The notes: generated by a model not told the origin, from the sequence alone. A stretch of DNA of 6,448 nucleotides from an uncultured Chloroflexota bacterium (GCA_903924005.1 CAIXZV010000159.1:1-6448), one strand, 5' to 3'; positions 1 through 6,448 are shown, counted from the first letter of the stretch. Program-made: numbers and translations.

Positions 1-3000
1 CTTCAGCGCGATCGTTTGCAGGCACGATGAGCCGGCGGCCGGCGCCCGCGGTGAGCCTGGCGTTGGTGGGGCGGACCGCGACGTCCACCTCGAGCGCGGC
101 CGGCGTCTGGTTCTGGATGACGACGGGCAGTTCAAACGTGTCGCCAAAGTTGAGGAAGCGCGGGGCCGATGGGCGCACCATCAGCGGCAGACGCGCGGTC
201 ACCGCAGCCTCGCCCACGCCAAAGCGCGTGACGCCATCGGTTGCCACAACCACCACGCGATACCGCGTGAGGTTGTCCGGCAGCTTGAGCGGGACCGTGG
301 CCCGGCCGTCCGCGTCCAGCTCCACGGCGGCGGCAAACAGGGCCAGCGCCGAGAAGTCCGTCCGCGCGCGGATGGGCTCCGGAGCGGGCTCCGGCCCGCC
401 GCGCATCGCCCGCTTGTACATGGCGCGGCCGCCGGGTGCCTCGTCCATCATGGGCGCCCCAGCCATCGCCATGGGCGCCGGCATCGCCATCTCGCTCAGC
501 ACCGCCCGGACCCGCGGCCGAGGCGGCTCCGGCAGCGCGATGTCGCCGGGCCTTGCCAGCAGCACGTCTGCACGGGACCGGCGATCCATGACGCCCTCGT
601 CCCGCTCCGGGTAGAACACGGCCAGGGGGTCCGGGTTGGCGTAGCCCGCCAGCGCAAGCACGGCCTCGTCCGCCACCACAACCGTGGCCCCGCCGCTCAC
701 CGGCTCGCCGCCGGCTCCGCGCACGATCAGATCCACCTCCGTGGACTCGCCCGGGCGCAGCCCTGTCTGGCGCGGGGTCACGGCCACGGTGAGCGTGCGC
801 CTCAGCGGCGGCACCGGCAGTTCCACCGTCCCTGACGCAAACGCCGGCCGCATGACCCCAGGCGCGCCATCCCGCGGGACCGCGCCAACCAGCGCCACCG
901 AGGCGTGGATGTTGGGCGTCATCGCATCGGCAATGGGGATGCGCAGCGTGTGCGTCCCGCTCTCCACGGTGAAGCGCTCCTCGCGCAGCAGGCCATCACG
1001 GCGCAGGGTCAGGAGGCCCTCTGCCGGGACAAACGGGGCGATCAGCAGCACCTCCGCCACGTCGCCCGGGGCATAGGTGCGCTTGTCCGGTACGAGGACC
1101 AGCTCGTCCTCGTCGAGACCACGCCGCGGCTGCGGCTTGCCGCCCGCAACCCACGCGGTCAACGTTGCCGTGTTGGCGCGCCCGGCATCGTCCGCGATGC
1201 TCGCGGTAACGCGCCATCGGCCGCCCGCGGGCTTCTCCAGACGAAGGGCGACCGGCACACCCTCAGAGGTAGCGGAGAGTTCCTCCACCTCGACGGCCTC
1301 CTCGCGCCACTCGCCCTTGACCTGGCGGTGCTCGCGGCGCTCCGCCCGGAGCGCGATGGCCGTGCCGGGCATGGCGATGCCGTCAATGTCCGTGACGACA
1401 GCCTCGAACTCCAGCGGCTCCCCCGCCGCGACAAACGAGCGCTCACCGCGCAAACCGACATACACCGCCGCCGGGTGCACCACCACCGCTGCCGACGCGG
1501 TCCAGGCCTGACGGTTGACGTCCGTGACCGTGCCCTCGGCCGACACCACCCAGGGACGCGGGGGGCTCGCGGGGCTTGTGCCAATCTGGAGCCGGTGGAT
1601 CCCATCCGAGCCGGTTCGACCCGAGAAGCTCCCGTCGTTGTCTTCGGCCTCGTCGTGGTCCTCATCGCCGCCCCAGCCGCGACCCCACCACGGGACGAAC
1701 TCTCCAAAGGTGAAGCGGTCCCAGCCCGGGGGCGAGTAGGCGCCAGCCTTCGCCGTGACCTCCCATGTGACGTCCGCGCCAGCGAGCGGGCCACCGGCGT
1801 AATAGGCCGCAGCCACGGACACCGCCACAGGATCACCCGCAATCGCGGGGCCTGGGTCCACGGAAGCCGTCACCTCGTACTCAGGCCGGCGGAACTCGGC
1901 GATCTTGAATTGGTGCACGGTGCTGCCGCGGGAGCCGGCGTGCCGGGGCTTGAGTTCCAGAGCGGCGACGCCGAGGCCAGCCGTTGGCGGCAAGGCGAAC
2001 CCGACATCAAACCCGCCCAGCCGATCAAGCGACGCCGCGCCCGCGACGATCTCGTTGCCCATCGCGTCGCGCGCGGTCCAGGCAACCAACGTCACGCCCT
2101 GCGGCGCGGCCGTCAGATCGCCCAGCGGCCCGCCGCCGATGACGCGGATCCAGCCCTTGACCCGCACCGTCTCCCCGGGCCGGTACAGGCCGCGATCGTT
2201 GAACGCCATGATCTGCACGGTGTTGGCCATGTTGGTTGGCTGCCATGAGCTGTACCAGTTGCCGGGGCGCAGCATCGCGACATCGGCGCCGCGCCGGGCA
2301 ACCAGGGCCGACTTCGCGGCATCTCCCTTCAGCCGCAGCTTGGCCGTGCCGTCAGCCGCACTGACCGCACGCGACTCTCCAACTTCCAGCGCAATCCCCC
2401 CCAGCGGCGCACCCGTGGCAAGGTCCGTGACCCAGGCGGCCAGGCTGTTGTCGTCCGATGACGCGTCCAGGCCAAGCTGCGTGGCCTGCACCCACGTCCA
2501 CTGGCGCTCTGACCGGTGGCCGCGGCCCAGCCCGTGCGTGACGACAAGCGCCGCCTGGCCCACGCCGCCATTGAGCGCAGCACCCAGATCCAGGTCAACG
2601 TCCGCCCAGGCGAGGCCATCGCCCGGGGTCTCCAGGTCACGCCGCACTACCGGTCTGCCGGGCGGCGGCGCCGCGGGCTCGCTCCACTGGTTGTTGGACC
2701 ACGTTGTCCAGGCGTCCCAGTCAGCAGGCGTCACGCGATACAGCGCAGCGCCAAGCGTGCGGGTGCCGATGGCGCGAACCGTGACGCTCCGCGGCCCAAC
2801 GGGGTCCAGCACGATGTGCTCCCCGCCCAGGATCTGGAACTGCGGCTCCGGCTCCCCAACCTTGAACATCATCGCCGGCGCCGGTTCAAGCTCCTGCCCG
2901 AAAACGTCCCGCAACCCGGGCGTGAGCGTGAGGTGGTACGTGGACCGGCCGCGCGAGTGCGGCACGGCAACCTGGAGCGTGCTGCCCCAGCAGGACACCG

Positions 3001-4156
3001 ACACGTCCGAGATGGGCGGCTCGATCTGGACAAGGTGCGCGTCAAGCGTGCCAGCATCAATCTGGTTGCTGCACTCGATGGTCCACGGTGCGCCCGGGTA
3101 GGCAAATCCGCGGCCCCAGCCGGCGCGGAACCCCGAAACCGTGAACGGGCCGGGCGTGCGGTAGGCCCAGCGCTGCGCATGGGCCGTTGTGCGCGGACCC
3201 TCGGCGGACGGCGTCCCGGCCAACAAGTCAACGCTCACGTGCTTGTTCATCGCGGGCGCTGGGTCCGGGACCACCACCACGACGCGCTCCGCCGGGTGCT
3301 CCGCCACAAGCCGCGCCACGGCGGGATCAGCCGCACGCTCTTCCGATGTTGCCTCGCGCAGCAACCGGGCGCCGCTGACCTGCAGCCGCGCGATCACCGC
3401 CGCGGCATCGACAGCCTGGTCAAACGCAACGGCGATGGGCGTGGCGCACCGCACCGGCCCGCCCTCCGGGTACTTCGCGATGACGGCGGGCGCCGGCGTC
3501 CCAAACGTCCAATGTTCGGCTCTGGCCAACTCGCCGCCGTCGAGCGCGCGCGTGCCCTTGGCCACGGTCACCGTGTACTCGGTGGCCATCGGCATCCGTT
3601 CCGCAGTTGGCACGAAGACCAGCGTGCGCGTGTCCGCCCAGCGCCACTGCCCGGGCGGCTGGGGCACCAGCTGCGCCGGCGGGTCCGCCGAGACGGCGGC
3701 ATCAACCGAATCCAGAGGAACCATGGGGCTCGAGAAGGTGATGGAAACGCCCGCGGCCAACGGCACTTCGCCAACGGGCTGCTGACGCAGGATCCGCAGC
3801 GGGGGCGGGGCTTGCGGCTCCGGACGCGTTTGACCTGACGCCTCGCCGGCCGGCGGGAACGGCTCTGGAACGGTATTTCCCGGGCGCGGTCGCGGCAGCG
3901 TGGCCTGGCGGATCGCAAAGCCGTCGTCTGGCGTGGCGGCAGGCACCTTGGGTGCCGGCAGTCTGGCGAGGAGGCGCTCCGTGGCGGCATCGTCCAGCAG
4001 GACAGCTTCGGGCCGCGCTACCTCTGCAGGCTCGCCCGCATCCGCGCGGGCGCCCGAGCCTTCGCCCAGACTCAGCCTCAGCGCGCGGTGGTCCACCGCG
4101 TCATCGCGTGCCTGCACGCCCGTGGCCCCCATGCGCCGCCTACGCCAATTCCTCAT
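1..4156 (-). CDS. Large bacterial alpha-2-macroglobulin family protein, 3' end cut off
   Basis: The reading frame from 4156 to the left edge has no stop, giving residues 1-1385 of a longer protein. Family members are broad protease traps or envelope-guarding proteins built from stacked macroglobulin (MG) domains. In order: a Pro/Arg-rich N-terminus (1-117); two Ig-like domains (about 118-220 and 221-330); MG domains including the hallmark DRGLYRPGETV at 654-664 and EFRRPEYEV near 754; an acidic, Trp-rich insert (about 812-843); PDKRTYAPGD near 1022; VADEAVLAL near 1160; a Met-rich bait-like segment (1223-1251); and the central A2M domain (about 1256-1365) with LPDNLTRYRV and a PRFLNFGD-type motif. 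The thioester (CXEQ) region would follow beyond the window, so its presence is unknown. The ATG at 4156 is chosen because a strong Shine-Dalgarno lies just upstream. No signal peptide or lipobox is visible, which is odd for this family. No pbpC-like partner gene is seen on the visible side. Family assignment is firm; exact function is inferred. Confidence 0.93.
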   Translation of the reverse strand, partial: MRNWRRRRMGATGVQARDDAVDHRALRLSLGEGSGARADAGEPAEVARPEAVLLDDAATERLLARLPAPKVPAATPDDGFAIRQATLPRPRPGNTVPEPFPPAGEASGQTRPEPQAPPPLRILRQQPVGEVPLAAGVSITFSSPMVPLDSVDAAVSADPPAQLVPQPPGQWRWADTRTLVFVPTAERMPMATEYTVTVAKGTRALDGGELARAEHWTFGTPAPAVIAKYPEGGPVRCATPIAVAFDQAVDAAAVIARLQVSGARLLREATSEERAADPAVARLVAEHPAERVVVVVPDPAPAMNKHVSVDLLAGTPSAEGPRTTAHAQRWAYRTPGPFTVSGFRAGWGRGFAYPGAPWTIECSNQIDAGTLDAHLVQIEPPISDVSVSCWGSTLQVAVPHSRGRSTYHLTLTPGLRDVFGQELEPAPAMMFKVGEPEPQFQILGGEHIVLDPVGPRSVTVRAIGTRTLGAALYRVTPADWDAWTTWSNNQWSEPAAPPPGRPVVRRDLETPGDGLAWADVDLDLGAALNGGVGQAALVVTHGLGRGHRSERQWTWVQATQLGLDASSDDNSLAAWVTDLATGAPLGGIALEVGESRAVSAADGTAKLRLKGDAAKSALVARRGADVAMLRPGNWYSSWQPTNMANTVQIMAFNDRGLYRPGETVRVKGWIRVIGGGPLGDLTAAPQGVTLVAWTARDAMGNEIVAGAASLDRLGGFDVGFALPPTAGLGVAALELKPRHAGSRGSTVHQFKIAEFRRPEYEVTASVDPGPAIAGDPVAVSVAAAYYAGGPLAGADVTWEVTAKAGAYSPPGWDRFTFGEFVPWWGRGWGGDEDHDEAEDNDGSFSGRTGSDGIHRLQIGTSPASPPRPWVVSAEGTVTDVNRQAWTASAAVVVHPAAVYVGLRGERSFVAAGEPLEFEAVVTDIDGIAMPGTAIALRAERREHRQVKGEWREEAVEVEELSATSEGVPVALRLEKPAGGRWRVTASIADDAGRANTATLTAWVAGGKPQPRRGLDEDELVLVPDKRTYAPGDVAEVLLIAPFVPAEGLLTLRRDGLLREERFTVESGTHTLRIPIADAMTPNIHASVALVGAVPRDGAPGVMRPAFASGTVELPVPPLRRTLTVAVTPRQTGLRPGESTEVDLIVRGAGGEPVSGGATVVVADEAVLALAGYANPDPLAVFYPERDEGVMDRRSRADVLLARPGDIALPEPPRPRVRAVLSEMAMPAPMAMAGAPMMDEAPGGRAMYKRAMRGGPEPAPEPIRARTDFSALALFAAAVELDADGRATVPLKLPDNLTRYRVVVVATDGVTRFGVGEAAVTARLPLMVRPSAPRFLNFGDTFELPVVIQNQTPAALEVDVAVRPTNARLTAGAGRRLIVPANDRAE
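404..490 (-). other. Methionine-rich bait-like segment within the macroglobulin
   Basis: This stretch encodes residues 1223-1251, with 8 methionines in 29 positions, interspersed with Ala, Pro and Gly (for example MAMPAPMAMAG) and ending in basic residues (MYKRAMRGG just after). It is followed by a Pro/Glu linker and then the conserved A2M domain. In this family the position just before the A2M domain is where the flexible, protease-cleavable bait region lies, so I infer that this is the bait. Low complexity, poor conservation potential and exposed Lys/Arg fit that role. Protease specificity cannot be read from sequence. Confidence 0.55.
1628..1723 (-). other. Tryptophan- and acid-rich insert in a macroglobulin domain
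   Basis: Residues about 812-843 start with aromatic WDRFTFGEFVPWWGRGWGG and pass directly into a strongly acidic run (DEDHDEAEDNDG). The segment sits between the strand that follows the EFRRPEYEV motif and the next MG-type strand (SGRTGSDGIHRL). A tryptophan-rich loop with a variable charged tip at this place is, to my recollection, a feature of this large bacterial A2M subfamily. The acidic tip could bind a divalent cation or simply be a solvent-exposed loop; neither can be decided here. Confidence 0.5.
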
Positions 4157-4160
4157 GGCC

Positions 4161-4168
4161 ACCTCCCC
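4161..4168 (-). promoter_or_regulatory. Ribosome binding site of the alpha-2-macroglobulin gene
   Basis: On the minus strand the sequence reads GGGGAGGT followed by GGCC and the ATG at 4156. The GGAGG core is 5 nt from the start, which is ideal spacing. This supports the ATG at 4156 over an in-frame GTG two codons upstream (4162-4160), which lies inside the Shine-Dalgarno itself. It also argues against any longer N-terminus carrying a signal peptide. Confidence 0.75.
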
Positions 4169-4280
4169 GCATGCAAACCCGAACGCCGATACCGAACCAT
4201 ACGTCCCGCGTTTGCGCGACGCGAGGCCCCGTAGCGCAGAGGACCCGGCCGGGGCGATGATTGCGCGCAACCCCAAGACC

Positions 4281-4285
4281 GAGGA
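4281..4285 (+). promoter_or_regulatory. Ribosome binding site deciding the UroD-like start
   Basis: GAGGA lies 5 nt before the ATG at 4291. This favours that ATG over the in-frame TTG at 4261, which would add ten residues of unconserved Arg/Pro-rich sequence and has no Shine-Dalgarno. Confidence 0.65.
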
Positions 4286-4290
4286 ACGCC

Positions 4291-5451
4291 ATGACCGCCA
4301 CCAACCGCGAGCGCATGCAGGCCGTCCTTGGCGGCGAGCGGCCCGACTTCGTCCCTGTCTGGGCCCAGGGCTTCAACAGCGTTGAGAGCTCGCGTCGCGT
4401 GATGCCGCCCGAGACGCTGTACAAGGACCTGGACAATTACCCGGACGACGGCGTCTACGGCTTTGGCCCCCACGAGCCCGCGGAGCTTGACAAGGTCATC
4501 GCGTACAACCGCTTTACGGACCAGATCGCCACGGGTGTGGGCTGGGGCGCCAATTTTGACTTCGGTCATGCGGGCCCCGGCGAGTTCAACACGCGGATTG
4601 TGGAGCGGACGGCCAACAGCCGCGTCATCGAGTTTGAGACCGGCGCGCGGGACCTCCAGAACTTCGCGCCGCCGTTCAGACACCAGCTCCACCGGCCCGT
4701 GGCCAGCATCGACGATGTGGAGCGTCTGGTCCTGCCAGATCCGGACGACCCCGCCCGCTGGGCAGGCTTTGCCGCTGACGTTGCGTACCTCAAGGCGCGC
4801 GGCGAGTACACCGTGGGCTGGCTCAACGGCTTCTTCGCCGGCGGCCACTACTTCTTCTGCGACTACCAGGACTTCCTGGCGTTCCTGCTGGAGGAGCCCG
4901 AGCTCATCGATCGCCTTCTTGCGCGGCTGGGGGACTGGAACCTGCGGGCCGCGCGGCACATGGTGGAGGCCGGGGCTGACTGCATCGGCTTCTGCGACGA
5001 CCTGGGCTCCAGCACCAACATGCTCCTCAGCCCCACGCTCTACCGGCGGTTCTTCCGGCCATGGCACGCGGCGCTGGCCGAGGTGGTGCACGGGGCCGGC
5101 GGTGCGCTCCACATGCACAGCCACGGCAACATCAACAAGATCATGGACGACATCGTCGAGACCGGTGTGGACATGCTCAACCCGCTTGACCGCTGGGACG
5201 GCATGGACCTTGCGGACCTGCGGGCGCGCTACCCAAAGCTGACGCTGGTGGGCGGCGGCGCCGACAAGTTCTTGTACAGCGGCACCCTCGACGAGATTGC
5301 AGCGGGTCTGCGCGCGTCCATCGACGTCTGCGGGCGCGAAGGGCGCTTCCTGTTTATGGATCCGGGCGGCTTCCCGGAGGACATCACGCCCGAGCGATTC
5401 CTTGCGGTGCGCGGTGTGAGCCGGGCGGTCCGGGGCCAGTTGGAGGGGTAG
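4291..5451 (+). CDS. Uroporphyrinogen decarboxylase (UroD) superfamily protein, not canonical HemE
   Basis: The 386-aa product has the length and motif order of the UroD/MtaA TIM-barrel superfamily, which includes heme-pathway decarboxylases and cobamide-dependent methyltransferases. The N-terminus NRERMQAVLGGERPDFVPVW matches the usual opening helix and first strand. The middle has a Gly-rich strand followed by a helix ending EEPELIDRLLARLGDW, then GADCIGFCDDLGS (about 229-240). The C-terminal half has a His-rich HMHSHG (274-279), then a long conserved stretch ending MLNPLDRWDGMDL, then LTLVGGG and a FMDPGGF strand. The HemE signature around a MRQAGRY-type loop is absent (PVWAQGFN instead), and the HxCG zinc/thiol motif of MtaA-type methyltransferases is replaced by HSHG. 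The substrate is therefore unknown; a soluble cytosolic enzyme is likely. No corrinoid protein or methyltransferase partner is adjacent. It is divergent from the macroglobulin gene, and no link between them is evident. Confidence 0.88.
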   Translation: MTATNRERMQAVLGGERPDFVPVWAQGFNSVESSRRVMPPETLYKDLDNYPDDGVYGFGPHEPAELDKVIAYNRFTDQIATGVGWGANFDFGHAGPGEFNTRIVERTANSRVIEFETGARDLQNFAPPFRHQLHRPVASIDDVERLVLPDPDDPARWAGFAADVAYLKARGEYTVGWLNGFFAGGHYFFCDYQDFLAFLLEEPELIDRLLARLGDWNLRAARHMVEAGADCIGFCDDLGSSTNMLLSPTLYRRFFRPWHAALAEVVHGAGGALHMHSHGNINKIMDDIVETGVDMLNPLDRWDGMDLADLRARYPKLTLVGGGADKFLYSGTLDEIAAGLRASIDVCGREGRFLFMDPGGFPEDITPERFLAVRGVSRAVRGQLEG

Positions 5452-5522
5452 GGGGTGTCACCTCCGGGCGGGCGTACACACGACGGGCGCGGATACGCCC
5501 AGACAGGCGTACCGTCTTGAGC
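5452..5522. other. Short intergenic gap with repeats but no clear signal
   Basis: This 71-bp gap holds two copies of GGCGTAC (5471-5477 and 5506-5512) and a weak 5-bp stem (GGGCG at 5485-5489, CGCCC at 5496-5500). A GGTGTCACC motif overlaps 5454-5462. There is no T tract after the stem, so it is not a convincing terminator. No good Shine-Dalgarno precedes the next start codon. The gap may hold a promoter for the following gene, but no box stands out. Confidence 0.3.
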
Positions 5523-6167
5523 ATGACCACCGATATCGCCAACCCCGTAGAGCTTGAACCCCTAGAGCGACAGTGGGATGCCGCGATGGAGGACATCTAC
5601 CAGCGGGCCGGGCATGAGGCTGGCTACTGGGCAGGGCGCTTCCACCAGATGCTCACCAAGCGTGGCGGTTTGGGGACCGCGCGCTTCCTCCTGAACAAGA
5701 AGGCCACCACCGAGAGCTACGCCCACCTCCGCGCCGTGGACCGCCTGGACCTCACCGTTGAGGCGTACGCGCTGCGGCCCGAGTTCGAGCCGCTTTTCAC
5801 GGCCGATGAGCTTGATCTCGCGCGCGCCCGCATGGCCTATGAAGAGCACGTTGCGGCGGCGGAGCAGCGGGCCGCCAAGCCCCCAACGGCAGAGCTCACG
5901 CACCTGCTCGCAGACGTTGCTGCGGCCCCGCCTGATCGTCGGCACGAGTATCGCCAGCGCGTCGCCAACTGCGGCGCCCCGGCGATCGTCGCGCTGGAGG
6001 CCTGGGTTGCCGAAGGCAACTCGGCCGCGTTTGCGCTGAAGGCCATCGAGGCCATCGGCAAGGACGGCGAGCGCATGCTGGCCACCGAGGCGCTGCGCCG
6101 GCTGCGCGGCAAGCACCCGGAGTACGGGGACCTGATTGACCTCGCCATCTCGGGGCTGAAGGGCTAG
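5523..6167 (+). CDS. Uncharacterised helical protein with a GG-LDLTVE module
   Basis: This 214-aa protein is predicted soluble, mostly helical and rich in Ala, Glu and Arg, with no signal peptide or membrane segment. Residues about 15-110 hold a distinctive module: RFHQML (39-44), a GG turn (48-49), RLDLTVEA (74-81), then F-x-x-LF and an acidic helix (DELDLARARM). I recall this pattern recurring in uncharacterised bacterial proteins, sometimes as a stand-alone gene and sometimes joined to nuclease or helicase domains, but I cannot give its family name. The C-terminal part (about 145-214) consists of short Ala-rich helices that could be a HEAT-like bundle. I use the ATG at 5523; an in-frame TTG at 5517 would add two residues. 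No Shine-Dalgarno precedes it, so it may be leaderless or weakly translated. Function is unknown. It is certainly coding, because the frame is intact and its protein composition is orderly compared with the other frames. Confidence 0.85.
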   Translation: MTTDIANPVELEPLERQWDAAMEDIYQRAGHEAGYWAGRFHQMLTKRGGLGTARFLLNKKATTESYAHLRAVDRLDLTVEAYALRPEFEPLFTADELDLARARMAYEEHVAAAEQRAAKPPTAELTHLLADVAAAPPDRRHEYRQRVANCGAPAIVALEAWVAEGNSAAFALKAIEAIGKDGERMLATEALRRLRGKHPEYGDLIDLAISGLKG

Positions 6168-6172
6168 GAGCG

Positions 6173-6188
6173 GGCAGCCGAGGCTGCC
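6173..6188. terminator. Candidate bidirectional terminator hairpin
   Basis: GGCAGCC (6173-6179) and GGCTGCC (6182-6188) are perfect inverted repeats that can form a 6-bp stem with a 4-nt loop. They lie in the 24-bp gap between two convergent genes, and the structure reads the same on both strands. No T tract follows on either side, so intrinsic termination is uncertain. Its placement between convergent stops is the main support. Confidence 0.45.
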
Positions 6189-6191
6189 GCC

Positions 6192-6448
6192 CTAGCGGAG
6201 CAGCTCGGTGAGCCTTGGGCGCACGTCGCTGGCGAGGCGCTCTACCGTCTCAAGGTCATACGGCGCGGGCATCACCGCGATCACCTCGGAGACGCCCACG
6301 CGCGCGTACTCGGCAAGCCGCTGCGCCACAACCTCAGGCGTGCCCCACGGTCGGTTCGAGGCGGCATAGTCGGGGAAGTAGGCAACCTGGCCAATCTCGT
6401 CGAGCCGCGCGTCAACGCCGGCCGCATCGTCGCGGATGATGACGCCCA
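6192..6448 (-). CDS. LLM-class flavin-dependent oxidoreductase, C-terminal end only
   Basis: The minus-strand frame enters from the right edge and stops at TAG (6194-6192), giving the last 84 residues of a longer protein. The sequence contains a GTPEVVAQRLAEYARVGVSEVIA stretch, here given in part as GTPEVVAQRL, followed by a hydrophobic strand, a P-x-x-Y-D turn and VERLASDVRPRLTELL. This G-x-P-x-x-V...L...Y...GV...VE-x-L-A order is characteristic of the C-terminus of luciferase-like monooxygenases and F420/FMN-dependent oxidoreductases. Those enzymes oxidise or reduce a wide range of substrates in the cytosol using FMN or F420; which cofactor and substrate apply here cannot be told from the tail. 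It converges on the uncharacterised gene. Confidence 0.8.
   Translation of the reverse strand, partial: GVIIRDDAAGVDARLDEIGQVAYFPDYAASNRPWGTPEVVAQRLAEYARVGVSEVIAVMPAPYDLETVERLASDVRPRLTELLR

Larger units (their letters stand above)
4157..4290. promoter_or_regulatory. Divergent intergenic control region with two palindromes
   Basis: This 134-bp gap separates two divergently transcribed genes and must hold both promoters. It contains two perfect 10-bp palindromes: CCCGGCCGGG at 4244-4253 and TTGCGCGCAA at 4261-4270, the latter about 20 bp before the plus-strand start codon. Either could be an operator half of a dimeric regulator, but short GC palindromes also arise by chance at this base composition. 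For the minus strand a TATGGT (4201-4196) could serve as a -10 box, without a convincing -35. No convincing sigma-70 promoter is visible for the plus strand. Confidence 0.4.

Noticed and set aside
905..2248. Long plus-strand open frame (447 codons) opposite the macroglobulin
   Set aside because: It is antisense to a clearly conserved frame, and its product is Arg/His/Gly-rich with no recognisable motif. Long antisense frames are expected in high-GC genes.
1905..3101. Plus-strand open frame (398 codons) opposite the macroglobulin
   Set aside because: It is Ser/Arg/Pro-rich with no motif, and overlaps two other shadow frames on the same strand.
2516..3838. Long plus-strand open frame (440 codons) opposite the macroglobulin
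   Set aside because: It is an antisense shadow of the same conserved gene, with Arg-rich low-complexity composition and no domain signature.
4261..4290. Upstream TTG start extending the UroD-like protein by ten residues
   Set aside because: It has no Shine-Dalgarno, and the added Arg/Pro-rich residues are unlike the family's N-terminus; the ATG at 4291 has a GAGGA at good spacing.
4153..5124. Minus-strand open frame (323 codons) whose stop overlaps the macroglobulin start as ATGA
   Set aside because: The overlap resembles translational coupling, but the frame is antisense to the conserved UroD-like gene and its product has no recognisable domain, so I take the overlap as chance.
5485..5500. 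5-bp stem in the gap after the UroD-like gene as a terminator
   Set aside because: The stem is short and lacks a T tract, so it is too weak to call.
5562..6116. Minus-strand open frame (184 codons) opposite the unknown gene
   Set aside because: The plus-strand frame has ordered helical composition and a recognisable motif; the antisense product shows none.
6215..6439. Plus-strand open frame (74 codons) at the right edge
   Set aside because: It is Arg/Pro/Ser-rich and antisense to the conserved LLM oxidoreductase tail.

Overview
This is a GC-rich (roughly two-thirds G+C by eye), gene-dense bacterial window with four protein-coding genes and no sign of mobile DNA, RNA genes or CRISPR. The mix of a large bacterial alpha-2-macroglobulin, a divergent uroporphyrinogen-decarboxylase (UroD) family protein and a luciferase-like (LLM) flavin enzyme would fit an environmental Chloroflexota lineage such as SAR202/Dehalococcoidia. 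That placement is an inference from gene content and composition; no taxonomic marker gene is present.

Layout. Positions 1-4156 (minus strand) are one uninterrupted frame: the first 1385 residues of a giant alpha-2-macroglobulin-like protein whose C-terminal part, including any thioester domain, lies beyond the left edge. A 134-bp divergent intergenic region (4157-4290) with two perfect 10-bp palindromes separates it from a plus-strand UroD-superfamily gene (4291-5451). After a 71-bp gap comes a plus-strand gene for a 214-aa helical protein of unknown function (5523-6167). It converges on the 3' end of a minus-strand LLM flavin-dependent oxidoreductase (6192 to beyond 6448), and a G+C-rich hairpin sits in the 24-bp gap between them.

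How the genes may work together. There is no clear operon or shared pathway. The alpha-2-macroglobulin and UroD-like genes are divergent and could share a control region. The UroD-like and unknown genes run in the same direction, but the 71-bp spacing and lack of a Shine-Dalgarno sequence before the second give only weak support for co-transcription. The LLM gene has the UroD-like gene's probable metabolic flavour but points the other way.

Most other open frames here are antisense shadows typical of high-GC genes. I see no strong case for a new multi-gene system. The points most worth a second look are the absence of a recognisable secretion signal on the macroglobulin, its methionine-rich bait-like segment, the UroD-like protein with an atypical His-rich motif, and the unknown 214-aa protein.
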